NCBI RefSeq assembly: GCF_030445035.2
Contig: NC_080698.1
Location: forward strand, 23,281,294 to 23,345,293
Direction: 5' to 3'
From: Dasypus novemcinctus
Taxonomy: Eukaryota > Chordata > Mammalia > Cingulata > Dasypodidae
Length of the DNA: 64,000 nucleotides
The position numbers were made by a program, and so were the translations under genes. How positions within the stretch are numbered: position 1 is the first letter of the stretch; every line of letters starts with the position of its first letter. Below, piece by piece: positions 56,895-64,000 of this stretch. The notes beneath the pieces were generated by a model. It did no database searches, was not told where the DNA came from, and saw nothing but the letters and a program-made list of their open reading frames with translations.

Positions 56895-57565
56895 GGGGGG
56901 TGGGGAGTATATGGGGACCTCATATTTTTTGAATGTAATATTAAAAAAATAAAGACAAAAAAATTAAAAAAATAAAATAAAGTATGGACAGGGAGGTGAA
57001 GAAGGTCAACCACCACCACACCAGGGAGCCAAGACTGCCTACAAGTGCAAGCATGAGAATGGCATCCATCATCCATATGGAATCTAAGCCCCCTCTTCAT
57101 ATAGAGGTGGAGTGGACATAACCATCCCAGGGTCCACAGGATGGAGGAATAGAGTATGGATTAGTGTGGACTTACTGATATTCTATTCTGGAACTATTGT
57201 GATTAGTAATGGAAGAAAATGTAGCATTAATGTGGAGAAAGTGGCCATGGTAGCTGCTAATGGTAGGGAGAGGGAAGAAGAGATATGATGTGGGGGCATT
57301 TTCAGGACTTGGAGTTGTCCTGGGTGGTGCTACAGGGACAGTTGCTGGACATTGTAGGTCCTGCCATGGCCCACTGGGTGGACTGGTTGAGAGTATAAAC
57401 GACAATGTAGACCACTATCCATGTGGCGCAGCAGTGATCCAGAATGTATTCACCAGGTGCAATGAATGTGCCATGATGATGAAAGAGGCTGTTGATGTGG
57501 AAGGAGTGGGGTAAGGGGGTGGGGGCTATATGGGGACCTCATATAGACAAGAAAATAAAATTTTA
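56895..57565 (+). mobile_element. Family X short L1-derived element (type I), dimeric
   Basis: Begins with only the 3' end of a unit (GGGGAGTATATGGGGACCTC, ATATTTTTTGAATGTAATA, A-rich), followed at about 56990 by a nearly full unit (GGGAGGTGAAGAAGGTCAAC to GGGGACCTCATATAGACAAG plus A-rich tail). The flanks AAAAACTGAG (56885-56894 region) and AAAAACTGAG (57566-57576 region) form one target duplication around the pair. No ORF. Confidence 0.85.
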
Positions 57566-57576
57566 AAAAACTGAGC

Positions 57577-59379
57577 TAAAACTAGCAGAAGGAAACCTAT
57601 TATTTTATGATACTTTTGCCATTAAAATAATAATGTTGCTTTATTAATAGAATACAATGCAGAAAACTACACTCAGATTCACACCCACATTACACTGCAA
57701 GAGAAATGGAAATCAAAGACAAGATTAAATGTATGATTGGAGAAGAACCAGTGTGTCTTTTAAAAATTTCAGCACAGAGCCTAGAGAAATCAAAGTATAT
57801 TGGTATACTGAGTTTGCATCACGCAGTCTATATGTAGGTAACATGATACATAAAGCAAAAGGGGTAAAAGAAAGTTTAATGAATGCTTTCTCTTCTGCTG
57901 CTGCTGCTGCTTCCTCTTCCTCTTCTTCTTCTTCTATACTTACTTAGTGCTTCCTCTTCCCAAACCTCTTCTCCCACTGTTCCCCCACCCCCCAGATTTT
58001 CCATTATGATCTCAGGAGCTCACATCCATGTAAACAAACTCACTAAATCTTGACTCAGCATTTCCTTGAACGTTTTCTTTAAAATCATTCTTTAGAGAAT
58101 ACAAGCACAAAGCTGTGCTAATTAATCTTCCTTTAAAAAAAACCCCAATTTAATCTTGTCAGTTCTTTTCAGAACATTCAATAGTTCTTTCTTTTTGAAT
58201 CACATCAAATGTCAACTCTTGAGTTTTGAAATATCATCATTACTCCCTTTATTAATACAATTTATCTGACTTTATATTCCCCTTTCCCTTTAACTCTCAC
58301 CTTCTCAAGCCAAGGCCAGTCTCTTCATTCTGTTTCATTCCTACACCTAGATGTTTACCCATAGCTCCTATCACTTGGAATACCTTCCCCCTTCACTTCC
58401 ATCCAGTGTTCAGATGACTAACCTTGTCCCTGAAACCTGTTTCTGATTAGTTGACCTATAACTTTATAAGATGAACCACTTGTTATAACAACTTCTAAAC
58501 CTGTTCTTCATCTAGTTCAACAGGAGTTGCCTCTGACTGAGAAACAGGATTTAAAGGAAAGGTAGTGAACATGGTGGTAGTAAAGAATGGGGACATGAAA
58601 ATATTTTTTCCTATAAAAAGAAAACATCTCTAAAAGAAATAAAAAGGCCAACAACCCATAAAAAGCCTTTGGTGGATGGTGTCGGTTTAACACTGCATAT
58701 TGACAGGTGGATGACCTCTTAATTATGACTATGGAAGGTGAGGGGCTTTCAGTAACAGAGCTATGAAAAAGAAAGTATGACTAAAGATTGTTCTTTTTCC
58801 TAAATAGTCTTTTAAACACGTTGTGGTCTGAATTTTTCCAAAATGAGAGTACTGCTCTGCATGAAGAGCATTCTTCTTATAGTATCTATGCCTGGTTTTT
58901 AGGAATGGAGTAGGGTCAGTCCAATGGTGACAAATGTTAAATGTTAAGTCTTATTCCATCCAAGAAATACAATACAGGGGAAGGTAAATATTATAACCAT
59001 TTTAATACTTATTGAACATGTTTTATTCATCTCTCTCTACATATTCCAAGCTTTATAGGAGATAGAAGCAGTGTAAAAATAGTATATGGTCTCTATATAA
59101 CAATATTAAAAATATACAGACCTGAAAAGTTAAATAACAGTACATGGCAGTTTATCATTAGGTCCCAAATAGATTAGTATTATTAACACAAATAAGTGCT
59201 AAGAAACTCAGAAAGGTTCAAGGAGTATATAGGATTTCAGCTAGGACTTAAAAGATAGATAACATTTGCCTGGCAAAAAGGTAATGAAAGACTTTCTGTA
59301 CATGTGAATGTTGGAGGAACCCTTGCTTTAGCGAAATTTTCATCTTAATAGATTAGATAAACCTGGAAAAGAGGGATGG
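57577..59379. other. Intergenic, no gene; microsatellite and possible old repeats
   Basis: Contains a CTG/CTT-type microsatellite at about 57893-57943 and a segment near 58370-58440 (CACTTGGAATACCTTCCCCC) that could be an L2-type remnant. Nothing else is recognisable. Confidence 0.4.
57893..57943. repeat. (CTG)n/(CTT)n-type microsatellite
   Basis: TCTGCTGCTGCTGCTGCTTC followed by CTCTTCCTCTTCTTCTTCTTC. It produces an Ala/Ser-rich open frame that is not a gene. Confidence 0.9.
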
Positions 59380-59384
59380 GACCA

Positions 59385-61702
59385 TGTGATGGTTTGATAC
59401 TGGCCAAACCCTAGAAAATCATGTCATTAGAGCTAATCCATTACTGTGGGTCTGAACCTATTGTCCTTTTTTATTAGATTACTTGTGTAAGGCATGGCCA
59501 TGGGTGGGTCCTAATCTTCTTCCGGAATCCTTTAAAAATGGGAAGTATACAGAAAGAGAAAGCCACAGAAGAAGAGAGAAACCCAGGGAAGCTGAGAGAG
59601 TAAGTCACAGAAACTAGGAAGCAGAAAATAATGAGACATGGAGGAGAAGAGAGATGGTGCCATGTGCCTCTCCATATGACAGAAGAATTCAGGAATGTTG
59701 GCAGCTGGTCCTCGGGGAGAAAGGCTGACCTGATGTCTTGATTTGGACATTTTCATGGCCTCAGAACTGTAAGTTTTTAAGCTAATAAATCCCCATTGTA
59801 AAAGCCAACCCATTTCTGGTATATTGCTTTCAGCAGCTTTTAGCAAACTAAAGCAGTTGTGGTAACAGAAAAGTGGGATGCTGCTATTGCAAATACCAAA
59901 AATGTGGGAATGGCTTTATAAATGGGAAAGGGGTAGATTCTGGAAGGATTGTGAGGTGCTTGATAGAAAAGGCCTAAATTGCTTTGAAGAGATTATTGGT
60001 AGAAATAGGGACACTAAAGGTCCTTTAGATGAGGCCTTAGAATTGATGAATATGTCATTGCAAACTAGAAGAAAGGCAGTCCTTGTTTTAAAGTGACACA
60101 GAATTTAGTCCTAATATTGGATGGAAGGCAGAATTTGAAGGTGAAAAACTTGGATATTTAGTGGAGGAGAATTTCCAAACTAAACGTGGGAAATGCGGCC
60201 TGGTTTCTTCATGCAGTTTATAGTAAAATGTGTGAAGAAAGGGATAAGCTGAGAACTGAAATCCTTGGTACAAAGAAACCAGAAGGTGATGGTTTGGAAA
60301 ATTCTGAACTTCCAGAGAATAGTGCTCCTCATGCAGATTTTACTGAACATGGAACCAGTCAGCCATTTCAGTGCAAGTCAGGATTGGAAATGCAATTATC
60401 CAGAAAGGATCCGTGGAAGGTCCTACTGTCTGATGGTTTCAAGCCCTGTGTACTACATGTGAAACCAACAAGTTTTTTTGCAAGATCTGTATGAACAGAA
60501 CTACTGCCAGCCTGGACTAATAGGGACAGAAAAAGGACAGATTGAAGGAAAAATTATTTCAAAGGCAGAAGCATGGAAACTGAATCTGGACTGCTGATAT
60601 CTTCTTGAGTTGAGAGAGCAGACCCACCCTTGTATGTGGAAAGGGTGAGTATGCTTCAGAGCTTAGAGAGGGTGGATCTTCCACACCATTGTTCAGAAAG
60701 GGTATTACCATCCCAGGTTTCTCAAATGCATGGGTGATTACAGAAAGGTTAGATACCACCATGTTTGAAGAGGATTGAGCCTAGAGCCTGACTGTCACCC
60801 CAATGCTTAGAGATGTTAGAGCCTTCACACTAATGTTTAGGGACAGCATGGCCCTGCATAAGCTCTTTGATAGGGTAGGGCTGCCACTCCATCAGGCCCA
60901 GACACAAGGCATCTTCTAAAGATGATTCCCAGACCTTGAAATCTAATGGAGTATGCCTTGAAGGGTTTCAGAATTGTCTGCAACCCATGACCCATTTTCC
61001 TTTCAATTTCTCCTTATGGGAATGGAAATTTTTATCCTATAACTGTCCCTCCATTGTGTATTGGAAGCAGATATCTTGTTCTCCAAGTTTCACAGATCCA
61101 AGGCTAGAGGGGATTTGTGCCCCAGGACAGACCATACTTGTAACTTAGTTTGATGGGACTTTGTACTTAATATTGTTACTGAAATTATTTAAGGCTTTGG
61201 GATATGGTGATGGAATGAATGTATTTTACATAAGGAAAGAAAATATCTTCTTGGGGTCCAGAGGCTGGAGTATGATGGTTTGAAGCTGTATGAACCCCAG
61301 AAAAACATGTTCTTAAGGTTAGACCATTCCTGTGGGTGTAAATCTATTGTAAGTAGGACTGTTTGATTCAGTTACTTCAGTTAAGGCATGGCCTAGGGTG
61401 AGTCTTAATCCTCTTACTGGAGTCCTTTATAAGAGTATGAAATTCAGATATAAAAAGAAAGAAAACCACAGGAGCTGAAAACAACAAAACCTAGAAGAGA
61501 AGGGGGAACCCAGCAGATGCCACCATGTGTTTTGCCATGTCACAGGGTATCCAGAATTGCCAATCTTTGGGAAGAAAGCATTGCCTTGATGATGCTCTGA
61601 TTTGGAAATTTTCAAGACCTCAGACTGTAAGCCTGTAAACTAAGAAACCCCAATTATAAAAGCCAACTCATTTCCAGCATATTACATTTCAGTAACCTAG
61701 CA
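59385..61702 (+). mobile_element. MaLR (non-autonomous ERVL-type) element with both LTRs
   Basis: 5' LTR 59385-59855 (TGTGATGGTTTG...CTAAAGCA), internal region 59856-61270, 3' LTR 61271-61702 (TATGATGGTTTG...CCTAGCA). A perfect 5-bp target duplication GACCA lies at 59380-59384 and 61703-61707. The LTRs share order and sequence (CTTGATTTGGACATTTTC, ATAAATCCCCATTGTAAAAGCC in the 5' copy) but are clearly diverged. The internal region starts GTTGTGGTAACAGAAAAGTG, comparable to the known MaLR start after the primer site. It contains no retroviral enzyme genes, only a short gag-like remnant frame (60186-60494) that is open here but has no catalytic domain. Confidence 0.88.
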
Positions 61703-61707
61703 GACCA

Positions 61708-62850
61708 GAGACCCCAGGTCCCAAACAAACCCAAAACCCAGCAGGGCAAACTCCATTAGGTTTTAAGGTCTAAGAGTCATCTCTTGAATGATGTTCTATC
61801 CTCTGACCCTGCTGGAGTAGCAGCCCCACTCCTCCTAAGTGCTTGTGGAGTGGCCATGCTCTCCCCAGGCATAGGGGTATAGGCCCCACCATCTCTGAGC
61901 ACTGAGATGGCTCCCTGAACACAGGGGTATAAGCCTGTACCCTCCAAGCACTGGGGCAGAAGGCCTGTTGCCTTCAAATTCAGGGGTAGACCTGCCTTTT
62001 GCATAAACATGGGTGGGCCCACACTTCTGACCTGAGATCTCTTTGGTCCAGACCTTAGCTTCCATGATTCTACCCTTGAAGTTATTCTTCTTTCAGTTCT
62101 TTCCTTCTCTGTCCCTTTCAAGCATTACTTCCATTTTTAAAATTTTGCAAAAGTCTTGGTGGCTTTGTGCAGTTTCATAAGGTCCAAGCCATCAGACAAT
62201 AGAACTTTCCACAGCTACTTCCTCAATAACTGCATTTCCAATCCTGACTTCCAATGAAATGGCTGACTGGATCCATGTTCAGCCATACCCTTTTTAGCAA
62301 AGGGTTATTTAATTAAACCCTTCCATGGAGCCCTGTCTTCCTGGGACAAACTTCCCAAAAGCTCAGGCAAGTCCCTGATAGAACCACTTCTGGCCCTAGT
62401 CTCAGAGCACATTTTCTAGATAGGCTCATATTTTCTAAACCACCAATTTCTGTTTTCTTCATGCATGAGAGTTCACTTCTCAGCTTATCCCTTTCCACTC
62501 ACATTTTACTATAAGCTGCAAGAAGTCATGCTGCACCTTCCACACTTAACTTTGAAATATCTTCAGCTACATATACAAGTTCCATTTTCAATCCCAAAAC
62601 AGAATGTGATTTTGCCAAGTTATCTGTCACTTAATAACAAGGATCTCTTTTCTTCCAATATTTAATTACATATTCATCATGCCCTTTTAAGGCCTGACTG
62701 GAAGTAACTTTAACATCCTTATTTCTACCAATGGTCTCTTCAAAACAATCCAGGCTTTTTTCTATCAAGTACCTCACATTTTTTCCAGCCTCTACACACT
62801 ACCTTATTCCAAAGCTGTTTCCACTTTCCTGAACCAAAAACTGTTTTAGT
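61708..62850 (-). mobile_element. Second MaLR internal region, opposite orientation
   Basis: On the reverse strand it parallels the internal region at 59856-61270. ERDKLR...KK(T/P)E...GLEN is encoded near 62390-62490 and also near 60240-60300 on the plus strand. GAGGTACTTGATAGAAAAAA (reverse, about 62770) matches GAGGTGCTTGATAGAAAAGG at 59951. The 3' part is missing where the forward element begins. Confidence 0.8.
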
Positions 62851-63050
62851 TTCCCACCTGTTAAAACAACTACCATACAATAGGTTAGCTTAAACAACAG
62901 GAATTTATTAGGTCACCGTTTTGAGGTTAGAAGTCCAAAACTGAGGCATCAAGGTAAAGCTTTCTCCACAAATCTGTGGTGGTCTGGCGCTGACTGCTAG
63001 CTGTTCTTGTAGTTCACTGGCTTTTCCATCACGAGGCTGAGCTTGGTGTG
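62851..63050 (-). mobile_element. LTR portion of the reverse MaLR
   Basis: TTTTAGTTTCCCACCTG, TTAAACAACAGGAATTTATTAG and GAAGTCCAAAACTGAGGCATC are, in reverse, the 3' end of a MaLR LTR (compare 10839-10990). It lies immediately 5' of the internal region on the reverse strand, as expected for a 5' LTR. The outer part is truncated or too diverged to follow. Confidence 0.7.
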
Positions 63051-63874
63051 CATCAGGGGAAACGTAGAGATGAGAGAGGTAAGAAGGGTCCTCTTCAAGA
63101 AGGACCTTGTAGGCCATGGCAAGAAACTTGGATTTCACTCCAAGAGCAATGGAAACCCACAAGAAGGTTTGGGGAGGGGAGTGACAAACTGATTTATGTT
63201 TTAAAAAATCATTCTGACTTTTTAAAAGACTGTAGAAGGGGAAACGTTGAAAAAGGAAAATGAATAAAAGAGCTTTCCCGTATTTCTTTTGTATTTGTGT
63301 TCTTGGACAAAAAGTGGTGGCACATGGAGCCTATGCTAAGTTACTCTCAAAACGTAATTTAAGTTGGAGTAGGTAGGCAGGGTTCAACTTTCTCACAAAA
63401 ACAATGGAGGAAGGGCAAAATCTATCTGAGGGAGCAGCTTTGGGGATCTGCAGACTATGAGAGTGCTGCACATCATCCAGAAGGAAGAGGGATGGAAAGA
63501 CAAAGAGGCCAACTGAGTGGGGAAAGAAAGTACTCCTCCCTGGGAGGAAGAAGTTCTGGCAGAAGGCAGAGAATGGTTTCTCCTCAGTGAGTCTGGCCAG
63601 CTGAGCTACCTTTAATCTCATAAAAGACCCCAGCCAGCACTGAAGCAGCCTCAGGGAGAGGGGAGGGAGGGTCTTATCAGGCAGGCTATCACACCCAACC
63701 ACCCTGAGAGACAGAGGAACTAAGTCAGTGAGGGGGTAGGTAGACAGGTACCTAACCAGCCTGGGAGAAAAGGAAGCCAGGAGAAATAGCCAGCAAATTG
63801 TTAGAATCCCAATTCACCTGAGATAAAAGAGGGTGTGGAGTGACAGGTAAGTTTTCAGAAGCCTACCTAACCTA
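63051..63874. other. Intergenic, nothing firmly recognised
   Basis: The piece AAACTTGGATTTCACTCCAA ... GGGAGTGACAAACTGATTTATG (63125-63200) resembles an old mammalian interspersed repeat I cannot name. No gene seen; the open frame 63331-63702 on the reverse strand has no family signature. Confidence 0.4.
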
Positions 63875-63955
63875 TGGAGTGGATGTATTTCAACGGAGGA
63901 ATACCTGCCTTACATATACTAAGTCCCTGGTTCAATTTCTGGTACCTCTTAAGAG
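63875..63955 (+). mobile_element. Monomeric tRNA-derived SINE
   Basis: GGAGTGGATGTATTTCAACG, CCTGCCTTACATATACTAAG, B-box-like GGTTCAATTTCTGG, TACCTCTTAAGAG. It is a diverged single module of the older DAS type. Confidence 0.7.
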
Positions 63956-64000
63956 AAGGGATCCAGAGAGTGATTCAGCAAGTTATCAGGCACCCAGTCA

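Noticed and set aside
57729-57947. 72-codon open frame ending in poly-Ala/Ser
   Set aside because: The tail is a CTG/CTT microsatellite, and no homologous protein or splice context is visible.
60186-60494. Open frame in the MaLR internal region as a captured gene
   Set aside because: It matches the internal region of the second MaLR copy in reverse orientation, so it is a remnant of the element's own internal sequence.

Overview
This window is mammalian nuclear DNA, AT-rich and dense in interspersed repeats. The lineage signal is an abundant tRNA-headed SINE (about 375-440 bp, TGGCCCAGTGG A-box region, GGTTCAAACCC B box, A-rich tail). I recognise it as the armadillo DAS family. With lineage-specific L1s and a MaLR with both LTRs, this points to Xenarthra, most likely an armadillo such as Dasypus. 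The species call rests on recall of the SINE family, not on a database search.

The only functional gene I can support is the 3' end of PTPRG (receptor-type protein tyrosine phosphatase gamma), + strand: penultimate exon 4479-4614, final coding exon 6051-6197 (ending ...ESMESLV), and a long 3' UTR to a poly(A) signal at 10174-10179. Everything right of about 10.2 kb is intergenic DNA built of nested transposons.

Layout: 1-10.2 kb PTPRG introns, exons and UTR, with old L1, MIR and hAT copies. 10.2-16 kb: a MaLR LTR, a MIR and a stack of two insertions at one target site. 16.0-35.1 kb: an old near-full-length L1 (L1-A), split at 18.43 kb by a second near-full-length L1 (L1-B, 18435-28290), which is itself split by a SINE, a short A-tailed element and a CpG-rich solo LTR (24278-25194). 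35.5-40.1 kb: SINEs and a rearranged L1 (L1-C). 40.1-50.1 kb: L1-D, split by a Tigger1-type DNA transposon, a younger L1 (L1-E, itself hit by a solo LTR) and a ferritin heavy-chain processed pseudogene. 50.1-56.4 kb: L1-F riddled with SINEs. 56.9-57.6 kb: a dimeric copy of the short element. 59.4-63.1 kb: a MaLR with both LTRs and a 5-bp target duplication, lying against a second MaLR in the opposite orientation. 63.9 kb: one last SINE.

The most noteworthy system is a family of short (about 290-690 bp), ORF-less, A-tailed elements, called 'family X' here. I found seven insertions (5.2, 12.6, 21.2, 32.5, 38.6, 50.8 and 56.9 kb). Their 3' portion matches a repeat unit of the resident L1 3' UTR, and at least one full-length copy starts with an L1-like AAGATGG motif. 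They look like internally deleted L1 derivatives mobilised by L1. L1-B itself has a 5' UTR made of about 108-bp tandem monomers and a 3' UTR made of diverged tandem units. Boundaries given with a target-site duplication are firm; the others are good to tens of bases.
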